Source: Ricinus communis
Lineage: Eukaryota; Streptophyta; Magnoliopsida; Malpighiales; Euphorbiaceae
Length of the DNA stretch: 64,000 nucleotides
Assembly: GCF_019578655.1 (NCBI RefSeq)
Contig: NC_063262.1
Coordinates: 16,189,582 to 16,253,581 of the forward strand
Direction of reading: 5' to 3'
The notes below the pieces were generated by a model, which was given only the letters and a program-made list of their open reading frames with translations, did no database searches and had not been told where the DNA came from. Shown in pieces: positions 10,761-23,223 of this stretch. The translations under genes and the position numbers were made by a program. The number at the start of each line of letters is the position of its first letter. Position 1 is the first letter of the stretch.

Positions 10761-12650
10761 GATATCTCTCAGCAGTTGGCTCAGATGCGAGTATCTAGTT
10801 CTCATGTGCCGGCCGTGCGCTGAGCCTCGACCACAATGCATCTTGGGTATCACTTTGACCTTGAGGTTTCTTTGGCCAGTTTTGGTGATACCCACTTGTC
10901 CATTTCTTCTCCTCCACTCACTTTGTCAGTTAGAGTATTTCTACCGGCTCGGATGCCCAGTGTCTCCTCGACGATGATCCTTTGTTTACCCGTGAGGACT
11001 AGGGTGGTCGGGTTGATCGTGTTGAGGATTGAGGATTCTAGTTTTTTATTTATATTGGACAGTTTATTTTCTTTTTATTTATTTATTTATTTTTTATTTT
11101 TTATTTATGGATGTTATTAATTCTATTCTAATTGTAATTATTGAACGTTATTTTGGATCATATGGGGTACTATACCTGTTTCACACTGAGGATAGTGTTT
11201 TTCTCAAGTGTGGGGTAGGTACCTTAGTTTTGTGCAGGTACTGACTTGTTATCTCGAACCTCTGTAAGGATGGTATTCTGCTGTTTTAATTTTATTTTCA
11301 TTTTTTTTACTGATCGAGTCCGTTCATTCTTATTGTCTTTATCTTGAGTTTTGTTTTAATCGAGTAGTTGATGATTTTTTCTTTTGAATGGACCCTTATA
11401 GCTTTTATCGAATCTTGTTGGGAAGAAGGCAATGAAAGAATCTCTTAGTTTTCAATCAAGCCAATTAAAACTGGTGTTTTTCCTTAATCTTTTCATTTTA
11501 CTTTATCTTGGATATAGAACACTGTTAATATTGATGCTTATTATTATGATTGATTGTTTAAACTTTCATTTGAGAGCACATGCAATTTTATCCCACTCAA
11601 ATGGTGAGGCTTTTATGCTCCTTCTATTTTTTGTTAGTGAGCATTGTACAGAATTTTTATTTCTAGAACTTGCTTTGTGATGACTTTTGAGATTCCATGA
11701 ATTTTTGATAGTCATGAGATGATATGGGCACTTAGGATTTACACAATTTGGCCAAAAGCCTAACCCTGTTTTTCCATTAGTAAACCAATTTTGAGCCTTA
11801 GCCTTTTCTTTCATTGTAATTCACCTTTGACACTCATTTTATCACTTCTATTCATTCCACCATTCTTTCTACCATTGTTGCTGGATATTATATAAGTTTA
11901 TGCTGCATTTCATTTTGGATCAATTTGCTCACTAAGTTGCTAGATTTTTTTTCGTAGATGCTCCCTTCAATCCAAATGATACATATCGTTTTACTACTTT
12001 TGATTGAGCATTGTATTATTTCATCCTGCATTATCTGTTCTTGCAGGACTAGTTAAAAAAAAAGAATATTAATAAAAATAATGTATGTATATATAATTTT
12101 CTCTTAGTTCATTTCGAGCATCATCTTATTATTGGAGCAACTTAGTGTTGTACAGCATTTGATTCTTGGTTGTTTTCTTGCATTACTTGCATAATTTTCC
12201 AGCAACTTCTAGCCTACTTTCCATATTTCTCCATACCTTACCTTAACCCCATTACAACCTGGCTTAAGACCCTTTGATTATGATTATTGATTATTTCACA
12301 ATAGTGGAGATTGGATCTATGAGCAAGCTTATGGCAGGCACCTTTTTCTGTATCTTTATATTGAGAGGTTGGCGACATTCTTTCACCTATATACACTTGT
12401 GTGTTTTGAGTGACATCTTGTGAGGCATAGCTCTTAAATTCTCAATTTAGATAATTTATCATTTTAATTTTAGCAGCTTTGTTAACTTTGTTCTCTTTTT
12501 CAAAGATTTAGTGATTTTGGGATTTTGAGGAAATTCGTTACGGAGTTTCGAGACTTGTTTTGAGCTAACCTTCTGCAATGTATTTGATTGAGTCATTTGG
12601 TATCTGTTTGAGGAGAGAGTTGTTGATTGCTTGAGGACAAGCAAACTCTC
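10761..12650 (+). other. 3' noncoding tail of element B
   Basis: T-rich sequence without a supported gene. It ends with the phrase TTGCTTGAGGACAAGCAA (about 12634-12643) seen at the tail of element A, and then the polypurine tract. The short frames here (for example 11432-11680) have biased composition and no recognisable motif. Confidence 0.6.
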
Positions 12651-12665
12651 AAGTGTGGGGTAGTT
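12651..12665 (+). other. Polypurine tract of element B
   Basis: AAGTGTGGGG then TAGTT, directly before an LTR start TGATGTAG at 12666. Same form as the tract at 864. Confidence 0.65.
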
Positions 12666-12930
12666 TGATGTAGATGATTCTATGCATGTTTATTGACTGC
12701 TTATCAGTCGTTTATTCGCGTATTTAAGTCATATTTATTCCTGTTTGATCGCACTTTGGTATGTTTATGAATTTTTCAGGTTTTCAGACTCTTTGATAGA
12801 GATTAATTGATTTACGGGCAGAAACCAAGCTATTTGGATGATTTACGCATATTAGATGTTTATTGGAGTTGATTCCTTGTTGGCGCGCATTTCGAGGCTT
12901 TGCACGACCTCCCTTGGACAATTTCAGAAA
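12666..12930 (+). repeat. Truncated 3' LTR of element B
   Basis: Begins TGATGTAGATGATTC after the polypurine tract. About 265 bp remain before minus-strand integrase coding sequence of element E becomes readable (near 12931). Its start differs from the other two LTR types in the window, so B is a separate family. The right boundary is estimated from where the E integrase frame ends. Confidence 0.65.
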
Positions 12931-13208
12931 TTTGGCATTTCGTGGAGGTTGGTGCAAAGCCTTAGGTCACTATATAGCTGGCATTCTCGGCATTTTCTTA
13001 CTAACGCTATACAATCCTTCTCCATTGTCAACTAGTAATAGCATTGTCGCATGATTTTCCTAGTTAATACACTTCCACTTATATGAGGCCCACACATTTC
13101 CTTTGTGTATTCCTCCATCACTACCCGAGCTTCTGCTTTATTTATACACAGAAGCTGCACACTCGACATCATCCTCCTATACATGATCTCCTCGTGGCTG
13201 ATGTAGTT
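12931..13208 (-). pseudogene. Element E (Tat lineage) integrase zinc finger fragment
   Basis: Read leftward from 13208: NYISHEEIMYRRMM, then EEYTKEMCGPHISGSVLTRKIM, a stop in place of the usual Trp after YY, then LTMEKDCIALVRKCRECQLYSDL. This is the integrase HHCC finger. The second His (GPH) and the CxxC pair (CREC) are present, while the first His appears replaced by Tyr. The element is cut off just after this point, so the catalytic core is missing. The frame continues across the solo LTR at 13209-14490 into 14491 on. Confidence 0.8.
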
Positions 13209-14490
13209 TGATATGCATAGTTTTACACATATTATTGTGCATCTTCTTAGCATTTATTGTGTTTTTATTCTAAGATCACATGTGTTTTGTGTCCTTTCGC
13301 ATTCTAGGAGATTTTATAGGTCCATCATCAGTGCTTTAGCAATTTTAGATCAATTTCAGGCGAAAACAAACGGAATCAGAAGCTTTTGACCTTGAGTTAA
13401 CTTTTAAAAAGTCAACACGGCCCGTGTTGGAGCCTGTGCAGAAATTACAGGCAGTGTAGCTTAAGCACTTTGAAGTAGCACATTTTTTTAGGGTACTACG
13501 CCCCAGAGCACCGGCCGTTTTAGGCATTTTAGGCCGGCCTCTAGGAGAGTCATTCCACCTTAGAATGTCAGATTCATGACTTTGGGGTTTAGATTGAAGA
13601 TTGAAGAGGAGTTATGGAGCAAATCAAAAAGCACTTCTAGAGATCAACTATACTGTAGATCAAGACTTTGAGTTGTTCATCCAATTCTAGGAAAAGGGTG
13701 TATATGTTTCAATTTCTTTATTCTTTCATTGTAATTGAATTCCTATTTGCTTTAGACATGAATACGTGTAGATAGATTGGTTGAACCCATTAGGGTTCCT
13801 CGCTATGTTGGCTTTGTACTGAATTATTAAGATTGTTTGAGTTTCCTTTCTTGTATTCTTTCTGCATTTAATAATATAAATCTAGTTTTCGTTACACTGA
13901 TTGTATTGATTACTATTCATATAACTCTTTTAGCAATTGAGAAATTCTAATTGAGTTTGGAAATTTAATTGCAAGAACAGGTTAATTTTCACTTAGAGGT
14001 AAGATTAATTAATTTGTCGGATTAAGAATTAACAAAGCTTAATAGAGGTAGATTAAAGCTTAAGGCTAACTTAATAATCAATCGTTAGGAAGAGATTCCA
14101 ACTTTAGGTTCTCAGGTTTAGGAATTCGGTTGTCTCGAGAGGAAAACCAAATTCAATTTAGAATCCATCCACTGATAGTATAATCAAACTCAACAATCTG
14201 TTATCTTTTATTTGATAGCCAACTAGTCTAGGTCCTCTTTGGGTTTGCTTTCTTATCTTGATTATTCTCTTTGCTCATTCATTCTCGCATTACACTTAGA
14301 ATTTAGTTTTTAGTCATTAGTAAATCTAGAAATCTTTGTTATTAATTTTAGGCTAGAGAACAAGGAACGAAGTAGTAACTCTAGGATTTCACTTTCCCGA
14401 GGGATACGATATTTTTAATACTTATCGTTGTACTAGGCTGCATCGATAGGTTCACTGCCTTAGTTGTAGTTGCATAAGTACATCGCATCA
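13209..14490 (+). repeat. Solo LTR in element E, TSD TAGTT
   Basis: Starts TGATATGCATAGTTTTACAC and ends ..TACATCGCATCA, with perfect 5-bp duplications TAGTT at 13204-13208 and 14491-14495. No internal sequence is present, so it is a solo LTR. It is a more diverged relative of the 6279 LTR and is closest in form to the LTR at 30452. A palindrome element CACGGCCCGTGTTGG lies near 13417. Confidence 0.92.
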
Positions 14491-15804
14491 TAGTTCTTAG
14501 CTTGGATTTGCAATCCATACCTTTCCTTGGCTATCGCTTCTTCTGGATACTCCTTGTCCTCTATGAATCTCTTCAGATTGTAGAACCATGGTTTCTCTTC
14601 TAGTCCCATCCGGACTTGCATAATTCGATTCCTTTGAATACAAGGCACACCTGACTTCATGATTACCAAAGGTTTTTCATTGGCAACTGCGAGGGGTTGA
14701 CCCATATAGATGATAGAGTAACTAGCACATCCGCCATCTAATTCTCATCTCGAGGCAAGTGTATAAAGGAACACTTGGAGAAGTTCCACACTAAAGTCCT
14801 TAGATAGTTGACATACGCCTTCAACCTCTCTTCTTTTACTTCTCATTCCTCGAAGGCTTATTGAATCACCAGCATTGAATTCCCGTAAACCAATAGATGT
14901 TTAGCTTCTGCTATCACGACCACTTTTAATCCAAATAAACATGCTTCATACTCTGCCATGTTATTAGAACTATCCCTAAGCTTGCACCTCTCACGTTCAC
15001 AGCTCTACTGAAGTACACTTTCCATTCTTGGATCTCGATTGCCCCCAAATTCTCATAAGGGAATTCTAAATCCTAAGGGTCATCCCTTTCAATCGCGTTC
15101 TAGGCTAGCAACTCAACCACAGCCCTACCCTTAACTACCTTTTTAGTGATGTACTTAATGTCAAATTTTGTTAGGAGCACCAACCATCTAGCCAGCTTCC
15201 CTATAAGGGACAGAGTCTCGAATAAGTACTTTAAAAGGTCTATCTTTGAAATTGCTTGCACCTTATAAGATTGGAAATAGTTCCTCAACTTCCTTGTAGC
15301 CCATATCATGGCTAAGCATGTCTTTTCCATGAGGTTGTACTTTGACTCGTAGGGCAGCGACTTCTTGCTAAGGTAATAGACCGTATACTCGACGTCGTTA
15401 AGTTCGCATTGCGCTACCATTGCCCCCATAGCTCTTCCTCCTAGGCCAAGTATAGGACTAGCAGCTTGCCATCCTTCGGCGGCTTCATCAAGTACTCCTT
15501 GATTTTTTTGAAGGCCTCTTGACAGTGTTCATCCTATACAATAGGGTGATGTTTCCTTAGAAGTTTGAAGATGAGACCACAGACCATCGTGAGCTTGGAC
15601 TTTATACGGGTCGATCTCAATACTCACTATGTGCCCTGGCAGCTTCCCTGATGTAACTTCGAACATGCTCTTCTTTCCACTCATCCTAAGAATTTATCAA
15701 GAGCCTAAAAGTTCCCTTCCCTTGTTTCAGACATTACCATCATGTCATCTACATACACCTCCACCTCCTTGTGCATCATGTCATGAAATAAGGTAGTGGC
15801 TGCT
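14491..15804 (-). pseudogene. Element E pol: end of RT, RNase H, second RNase H, spacer
   Basis: Read right to left: VEVYVDDMMVMS, the RT catalytic YVDD block (about 15735-15770); a degraded RT thumb; then RNase H with AQCELNDVEYTVYYLSKKS, EKTCLAMIWATRKLRNYF and LKYLFETLSLIGKLARW (15100-15429). After it comes a second RNase H-like domain with NNMAEYEACLFGLKVV, VYGNSMLVIQ and a FIHLPRDEN motif (about 14740-14970). The integrase-preceding spacer with LEEKPWFYNLKRFIEDKEYPEEA lies at 14495-14705. Two RNase H domains in tandem are a known mark of the Tat lineage (Ogre/Retand). Stops and frame changes show it is inactive. It joins RT part 1 at 21975 across element D. Confidence 0.88.
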
Positions 15805-17278
15805 TGATGTGTGCTACTCGTGTTAGCTACAATCTAAGGCAGTGTACCTATCGATGCAGTCTAGCACTAATGGCGAGTATCAAGGTCGTATTCCTCGGGA
15901 AAGCGAAAGCCCAGAGTTACTTCTTTGTTCTTTATTATATTAACCTAAAATGGATGATGAATAAATTCTAAACTAACTATTAACTACGAGCTAAGTTCTA
16001 AGGGAGATGCAGGAGTAATTGATAAGTGAAATAATCAAGACAAGAAGACAAACCCAAAGGGAATCTAAACTAGTTGGCATCCAAACAAAAGATAAAGGAT
16101 CGGTGAGTCTAATTATGCTACCGTGGACTGAATTCTTAGCGAATTTGGTTTCTCTCTCGAGATAACCGAATTCCTAAACCTAATAACCTAAAGTTGGAAT
16201 CTCTTCCTAACGATTGATTCTTAAATTAGCATTAAGCTTTAATCCGCCTCTATTAAGCTTTGTTAATTCTTAATCCCGGCCGATTAATTATCCTTATCTC
16301 TAAGCAATTATTAACCAGTTCTTGTTATTCAAAGTTCCAATTGCCAGCGGTTTCGATCTCATAAAGCAATCTAAACATCACAATTCACAACGTCTCATGA
16401 ATAATGCATAATCTTATTAACACCGAAAACAAGAAGAATACAAAACCAACTCAAACAATCCAACAATATAATATCAAACCAACATAGCAAAGAAATCCTA
16501 ATGGATTTAATCAATTTAGCTAAACATGTTCATATTTAAAACAATATAGGAAATCAATTACAATGAAAGAATAATGAAAATAAAACATGTACACCCTTTT
16601 CTCTCGAATTGGATGAACTGCTCCAAATCTGGATCTACACTTTGATTAATCTCCCAAACTGCCTCTTGAATTGCTCCACTACTGTTTTTGCACTCGGAAT
16701 CTTACGATTCAGGATTCTTACTCCTTTGCAACTCTCTGCTTTTCGGTGTTGTGCGAAACCAAACCGACCACTAGGGCTCAATGTCACTCTTTTCTTTTCC
16801 CCCTCCCCTTCCCTTAAGAAAAACTCATTTTTCTTATATATTTAACTCGGCCGCGGCCGTGTGGCGTCTTTGGTCGACTATGAATCTCGCAGTAGGGTTT
16901 CACCACGGTAGTGTTTCTCCCGTGTTGTCCACCACGGGCCGTGTTTCTCCCGTGTTGGCCACCAGGCGTCTTGAAGGCCGTGGTGGCTCTGAAACTCGTG
17001 CCCAAAGTGCTAATTTCAAGAATCAAAGCCAATGGTTGAGCCGCGGCCGGTCCAAGCCGTGCTCGATGTATCATGCGGGCTCTTGTCCGATCTTGATGAA
17101 TTCTCGTCCGTTTCGCACGTATTGATCTATAATTGCTTAAACAACGATGATGGTCCTATAAATGTTCCTGAAATGCAAAAGAACACAAAACACGGGTGAT
17201 CCGGGAATAAAAGCACAATAATTGCTAAGAACATACGCAATAATATGCAAGCAAATATGTGTAAAACTATGCTTATCA
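15805..17278 (-). repeat. 3' LTR of element D
   Basis: 1474 bp, TGATGTGTGC..TTATCA on the plus strand. It matches the right LTR (20517-21974) throughout, with scattered differences concentrated in the palindrome array (16846-17070). A TATA box reads TTAAATATATAAG on the minus strand at about 16832-16844, immediately downstream of the array in element orientation. Confidence 0.92.
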
Positions 17279-17296
17279 AATTACCCCACACTTAAG
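17279..17296 (-). other. Polypurine tract of element D
   Basis: Minus strand CTTAAGTGTGGGGTAATT next to the 3' LTR. It is the same motif as at 864 and 12651. Confidence 0.7.
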
Positions 17297-19284
17297 CTAT
17301 TGCTTGTCCTCAAGCAATTAACAACTCACCTCATAAAACTACGAGTTAGCAATTCCTTTCGGTTTATGCCCTAGTCCTACAATGAGATTATTCAACACAT
17401 CTCGAAGGATACTCAATCATAAATCAAATTACGGATCATTAACAAAGAATGGAAATAATATTAATGCATGAGTAACTTAAATGACAACTCAACACCAACA
17501 TCATGAACCAATGCCTCACAGGGATCACTCAAGTCGCTCAAAGTGTATATTAGGTAAATAACAAATCCCTCAAAGCAAATGCACAAGCCCCGCTCACCAT
17601 AAGCTTGCTCATAAATCATATCTTCGTTACTGTGAATAAGTAAATACCAAAATCAAAGGGTCTTTACCAAGGTTGAAATGGGGCTAAGGTAAAGGTACGG
17701 AGATTTGGATAGAAGTGTGAAAGTGCTAGAATTCGTGCGATAAACAATAGTATATGCTCAAAGGATTAAATGCCTAAGATCATAAAAAGAATCATTCACT
17801 AAAATCCCTACTTCATAGAATAACGCTCGCAAATGCTCTAAATCCAATAAAAAGATAAATAATTAAAGAGATTTGTTTATTATATATTCTTTTTTTTTCT
17901 TCTTCTTCTTTTTTTTCTCTTTTTTTTCTCTTTTTTTTTTGTTTTTTTTATAATAATGAACTAGCAGCTTATTAGCGACCGCTGCATACAACTCGAATAA
18001 ACATAAAGAATAACAAATACAAATTGGATCAAGGGGAGCATTTAAAATATCAAAAAGATTTAGTGAATTTACCAACATAGCAACTAGCATTTTAATCCCA
18101 CATAAAGTCGAACATATCACAAAAAGAAATTCCAGCATAAGGGTAAAGGAAAGATAAATGTAAAGAATGGTACAATTGAAGTGTATAGGTGTAGATTATG
18201 AAGAAAAGGTTAGGCTCAAAAATTGGCTAACTAATGGAAACATAAGGTGGTAGGCTTTTGGTCAAATGTGGGGAATCCTAAATCGCCCAAATCATCTCAT
18301 GGTATTCACAATATTCATGTAACTTCAACACGCATTACAAAGCAAGTTCTAGAAGCAAAGTTAAGTACAATGCACACTCAAACAAGAAATATAAAGAGCA
18401 TAAGCATAATGAATGCTCAACCGGCTCAAAATCTCACTTTCGGTGTGGTATTAGGTGCAGTTGGTTCGCAACATCATTAATTGAATCATTATTTAAGAAA
18501 CATATGCATATGATATTATCAACGTTCTAAGTTAAAATTCGACAATTCGAAAATAATTAAATAACACGGTTTAACCCGGCAGGGGTTGATGTGTAAAACA
18601 CCATAAATTGTTTTCCAAGGACAATGAACAACAAAGAAAAGTAACTACAATTCTATAAATCAAGTCATCAATCAGCTCAAAATTAGCATACTCAAGTGCA
18701 TAAAAACACAATGTCCTAACATCTCCTAAAAATACACAACACCTAGCCATAGCAATTAAAAATCCATATGAGAGATTAGGGTTTACCCATAAGCACCCCA
18801 TACTTAAAGAACACAACGTCCTCAGTGTAAAATGTTATGGATACCCCGCATGGAATGCTCAACTAAGAGAACAAAAGCAATACAATCCAAGTGCATGACA
18901 TGTATGAAAAATAAAGTAAATAAATACAGAAAAATAAAAAGATCTAGGGGCCTTACGATCATCCATCGAGGCCGATGTTGTGGAAATTCGGTGCCTCCCT
19001 CGGTAGAATCCGAAAATAATAAAATAAAGAAATAAAATCAAAACTGAAAATATGAAAACTAAAACTAATAAAATGTTTCCAAAACAAAAGGTTAAAAAAA
19101 ATTAGAAATTAAAGATAAAAATTGGGGTGCCTCCCAAAAGCGCTTCTTTTGATATGATGAGTCTTCCTACCGGACTCATGGTGAAAAGCAAATGGGCGTG
19201 ATCGACGACCATCCATCCTTCTTCCAAGCAAATGGCTTCAAATATCCGGCTTAGAGGGATAATCGTCAACTTCTCTTCCGACAG
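17297..19284 (-). other. Noncoding 3' half of element D internal region
   Basis: Contains the T-rich tract 17889-17951 and long stretches shared with 24500-26350 in element F and, in part, with 1-877. No gene is supported. The phrase GGTGCCTCCCAAAAGCGCTT (19118-19145) recurs in F near 26310-26335. Confidence 0.65.
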
Positions 19285-20344
19285 TCAGAAACAGCGCATT
19301 ATGATGGGCAAAACTCGCTCCTCATATAATTGCACGTAGTCATGATGCTCTAGGGGCTCTTCCAATTTGAAAGCTAAAGTTTTAACAATTGGAAGGATCG
19401 ATGGTTGGGCAATTTCTTCAGAAGTGTTGATGGTTTTCTTCAGTCCCTGGCTTGGTTCTCTTGCTAGAAGAAACTCGAGCTCCTCCAAGACTTCTTTATT
19501 GGATAACTCATGCTCATCTTCCATCATCGAAGGGACTTGTGGAAAATCTACCAACAATTCCTCTAACTGCAACTCAGCATCATCAATTGTACATTCCTGT
19601 TGATAGTCTTTCGGAGGAATTATGTTCGCCTCTTCCTTTCCGGTTCCATCTCCATGTTCAAGAGATCAAATCGCACAAAAGCATCATCATCAAACATAGT
19701 AGATAAACCAGAAAATTTCTCACCCTGAGCATAAGTGATGGCGCTCAAATGCTCTCGGATTGATGGCGTTTGATGGAGTTTCCAATTGCTCTGCTTCAAT
19801 GGCGAAAGATCAAGCCTACTTAATGCTCTATGTTCTTAATCGAGGCTTGTTGATCTTCAAGTATCCTCTCTGTTTGTTGGAATCATCATCAAGACTTGTA
19901 ATGAACCTCATCGTAGGGCTCCTCAAACTAACTCTTCATCTTGAGTTGAAGGTGCAACATTAGGTTACTTTGATGTAGTTGCTTTGAATTCCTAGTGGTT
20001 CTTGGCCATCTAAGCTCCATCCAAAGGGTGAATGAGTGCTCCACTCTTGATTGTAGGTGCTTCCATACGAGTCATTTGGCCAACTTCCGTATAATTCACA
20101 TTCCATGATTATAAGAACAATGAGCAACATCACTATACAATGGACAATCATTACACACATGTAAACCACAACAAAATTCACAAAAGACTTGAGATGAAAG
20201 GATAGGAGAAGAGAGTTGATCGGTAGCCCTGCAAAACGATTCCACTCGAGCATCTAAAGATGCACTGGGCATCCCAATTTTTAACCTCTCTTGGTTCACA
20301 GTCCCATTTTCCAATGTATCATACAAAGAGTTTAAATTTAGCAT
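19285..20344 (-). pseudogene. Compact gag-like ORF of element D (frameshifted)
   Basis: From MLNLNSLYDTLENG at 20344 leftward the frame shows SLDARVESFCRATDQLSS, then FCEFCCGLHVCNDCPLYSD, a C-x2-C-x3-H-x4-C zinc knuckle of the Athila gag kind. Next is STYNQEWSTHSPFGWSLDGQ, matching the position of the YNPGWRNHPNFGW block of element G gag. After degraded sequence, 19572-19285 gives MEDEHELSNKEVLEELEFLLAREPS, matching the post-protease linker EDEEELSNEDVLEQL of elements B and G. So gag C-terminal parts and the pre-RT linker are joined with protease missing or very reduced. Element F keeps the same layout. Function is unknown. Confidence 0.6.
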
Positions 20345-20496
20345 TGAACCTCCTTATCATTCACTATATGAATCATAAACTTAAACTAAATAAATATGTA
20401 CAAATAAAATAAAATAAATAAATAAAAAAATCATAAAATAATAAGAAAAAAAATGGCTAAATTAACAAATAGCAAATTTCACTCTAGTTTTCAAAC

Positions 20497-20511
20497 GGAT
20501 CCCGGCAGCCA
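20497..20511 (-). other. Primer binding site remnant of element D (tRNA-Asp type)
   Basis: Plus strand GGATCCCGGCAGCCA, next to the 5' LTR, is a shortened form of the tRNA 3'-end match seen complete in element F (27670-27686). Confidence 0.55.
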
Positions 20512-20516
20512 AAACT

Positions 20517-21974
20517 TGATGTGTGCTACTCGTGTTAGCTACAATCTAAGGCGATGTACTGTCGATGCGATCTAGCACTAATGGCGAGTATCAAGGTCGT
20601 ATTCCTCGGAAAGCGAAAGCCTAGAGTTACTTCTTTATTCTTTGTTATATTAACCTAAAATGGATGATGAATAAATTCTAAACTAACTATTAACTACGAG
20701 CTAAGTTCTAAGGGAGATGCGGGAGTAATTGATAAGTGAAATAATCAAGACAAGAAGACAAACCCAAAGGGAATCTAAACTAGTTGGCATCCAAGACAAA
20801 AGATAAAGGATCGGTGAGTCTAATTATGCTACCGTGGACAATTCTTAATAGAATTAGGTTTCTCTCGAGATAACCGAATTTCTAAACTAATAACCTAAAG
20901 TTGGAATCTCTTCCTAACGATTGATTCTTAAATTAGCATTAAGCTTTAATCCGCCTCTATTAAGCTTTGTTAATTCTTAATCCGACGATTAATTATCCTT
21001 ATCTCTAAGCAATTATTAACCAGTTCTTGTTATTCAAAGTTCCAATTGTCGAAAGGATTTCTCAATCTCGTAAAGCAATCTAAACATCACAATTCCACAA
21101 CGTCTCATGAATAATGCATAATCTTATTAACACCGAAAACAAGAAGAATATAAAACCAACTCAAACAATCCAACAATATAATATCAAACCAACATAGCAA
21201 AGAAATCCCGAATGGATTTAATCAATTTAGCTAAACATGTTCATATTTAAAACAATATAGGAAATCAATTACAATGAAAGAATAATGAAAATAAAACATG
21301 TACACCCTTTTCTCTCGAATTGGATGAAGCTGCTCCCAAATCTGGATCTACACTTTGATTAATCTCCCAAACTGCCTCTTGAATTGCTCCACTCTGTTTT
21401 GCACTCGGAATCTTCGATTAGGGATTCTACTCAACATGACTCTCTGCTTTCAGTGTTATGCGAAACCAAACCGACCACTGGGGCTCAGTATGCTCTTTTC
21501 CTTCTTAAGAAAAACTCATTTTTTCTTATATATTTAACTCGACTGCAGGTAGTGTTCGGTGAGTCTTCAGTCATTCTTGAAGTCAGTGAGTCTCTTGAAG
21601 CCATGGATCTCGCTGAGTGAGGGTTTCACCACCGTAGTGTTTCTCCCGTGTTTCCACCACAGGCGTCTTTGAAGACAGTGGTGGCTCTGAGCCAGTGCCC
21701 AGTGCTAATTTCAAGAATCAAAGCCAATGGTTGAGCACGGCCGGAGTCCAGGCCGTGCTCAGTGTATGCATTGCAGACTCTTGTCCGATCTTGATGAATT
21801 CTCGTCCATTCTGCGTATTGATCTATAATTGCTTAAACAACGATGATGGTCCTATAAATGTTCCTGAAATGCAAAAGAACACAAAACACGGGTGATCTGG
21901 GAATAAAAGCACAATAATTGCTAAGAACATACGCAATAATATGCAAGCAAATATGTGTAAAACTATGCTTATCA
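20517..21974 (-). repeat. 5' LTR of element D
   Basis: 1458 bp, TGATGTGTGC..GCTTATCA. Pair of 15805-17278. Relative to its partner it has lost several CpG-containing palindrome units around 21540-21700. Confidence 0.92.
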
Positions 21975-23223
21975 CTGCTCTCTAATAAGCTACCCCCCGC
22001 ATTCTTTAATCCAAAAGGCATAACCTTGTAGCAGTATGTCTCCGACTCGGTGATGAATGACATTTTCAGCTTGTCCACTATTGCCATCATAATCTGATTG
22101 TATTCGAAGAACCTATTCATGAAGGAGTACATTGCATTTGAAACAGCACTATCAACTATCACATCTATATAAGGAAGGGGAAAGTCGTCTTTCGGGCATG
22201 TTTTGTTCATGTCTCGGTAGTCCACACACATCCGAACCTTACCATCCTTCTTCGGGACTAGAACAACATTAGCTAACCGCTCAGGGTAGTCAACCACGTC
22301 TAGAAAATTAGCCTTGACTTGCTTAGCAACCTTATCTCTTATCTTTTCTGCCCATTTCAACCTTATTCTTCTCATTTTCTGTTTGACCAGCTTGATGTTG
22401 AATAAGTTATGATATGGTGCTCTGCTATCTTCCTATCTAGACCTGGCATGTCGTCGTAGGACTAAGCAAATACCTATTTTCTTTTCTTTATTATTCTTTC
22501 AAGTTCCCTTCTTTCCTCAGGAGTTATGTTATGAGCTATTATAGTATTTTATGGATTTACATCTATGCCTAAATTAAATGAATCAATTTGTATAAAATTA
22601 ATGTCAAACATGCACATGTCATGATTATTAAAATGCACACTACCATCAGAAAAAACATCACTCAAGTAAGCAAAGTTATTCAAATCATTGATTTTAAAAA
22701 GGAAAGAAACATAGTTCTTATAAATATCAGACGTTATTACATCATCGTCATAGAATACATCAATGATATTATTTTCTATTAGAGCAGCTAGCTCCTCTTG
22801 GCTTATCCTTTCCAACTGAGTGGTAGGCTCTTCTAGCTTTAGCTCTTCCATCTTAGTAGTGATGTTTTCATGGATTTCCTTGATACTGAGCTCGATCATC
22901 TTGTAAACAATCATGTCCTTGAAAATCTCAAACCCCCATATCTCGGTCCCAACTGCATGAATAGGTTGAAGCTTTCTAAAGTAGGGCTTGAACTCTTAGA
23001 CGAACACGTCTTCTAGACTCTTGCCCTTTGGCTTGCCCTTGTCCTCCTTCTTGGAATAACCCAAATCTCGTTGAGTCTTCTGACCTTTGAAGTCTGGCAG
23101 CTCCGCAACACCCTGTTGATTCTTTCTCAGTCCCATCCCAAGCATGAAATTTATTTTCTTGAACATACTGGCTACTTTAGGACCCATGTAGTCCTCATAG
23201 AGAATTGCTACTTGGAATCCAAC
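21975..23223 (-). pseudogene. Element E: G-patch-like segment, linker and RT N-terminal half
   Basis: Read right to left from 23223: GFQVAILYEDYMGPKVASM, then INFMLGMGLRKNQQGVAELP (about 23080-23150), a G-patch-like GMGLxKNQQG motif of the kind found between protease and RT in Tat elements. An acidic linker follows (22549-22914: EELKLEEPTTQLERISQEEL). RT starts at 22375: RLANVVLVPKKDGKVRMCVDY, DMNKTCPKDDFPLPYIDVIVD and YCYKVMPFGLKNAG, ending at the element D insertion. RT resumes at 15804. Stops near 22430 and 22998 mark decay. Confidence 0.85.

Larger units (their letters stand above)
15805..21974 (-). mobile_element. Element D: complete non-autonomous Athila-like LTR retrotransposon, TSD CTGCT
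   Basis: Minus-strand element of 6170 bp between perfect 5-bp duplications CTGCT (15800-15804 and 21975-21979). It is inserted in the RT of element E between the NAG and the AATTLFHDMM blocks. 5' LTR 20517-21974, primer site just left of it, 3.2-kb internal region, polypurine tract, 3' LTR 15805-17278. There is no RT, integrase or protease. The internal region keeps only a compact gag-like frame (19285-20344) and long noncoding stretches. Element F (23224-29204) is a second copy of the same family. It would need enzymes from an autonomous Athila relative. Confidence 0.92.

Noticed and set aside
12968..12981. CACTATATAGCTGG as a TATA box of the truncated LTR at 12666
   Set aside because: On the minus strand the same bases are in frame in the integrase finger of element E (CRECQLYSDL), so this is coding sequence of another element.
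16846..17070. CpG-rich stretch in LTR as a host gene promoter
   Set aside because: No host gene follows; it is the U3 array of element D.
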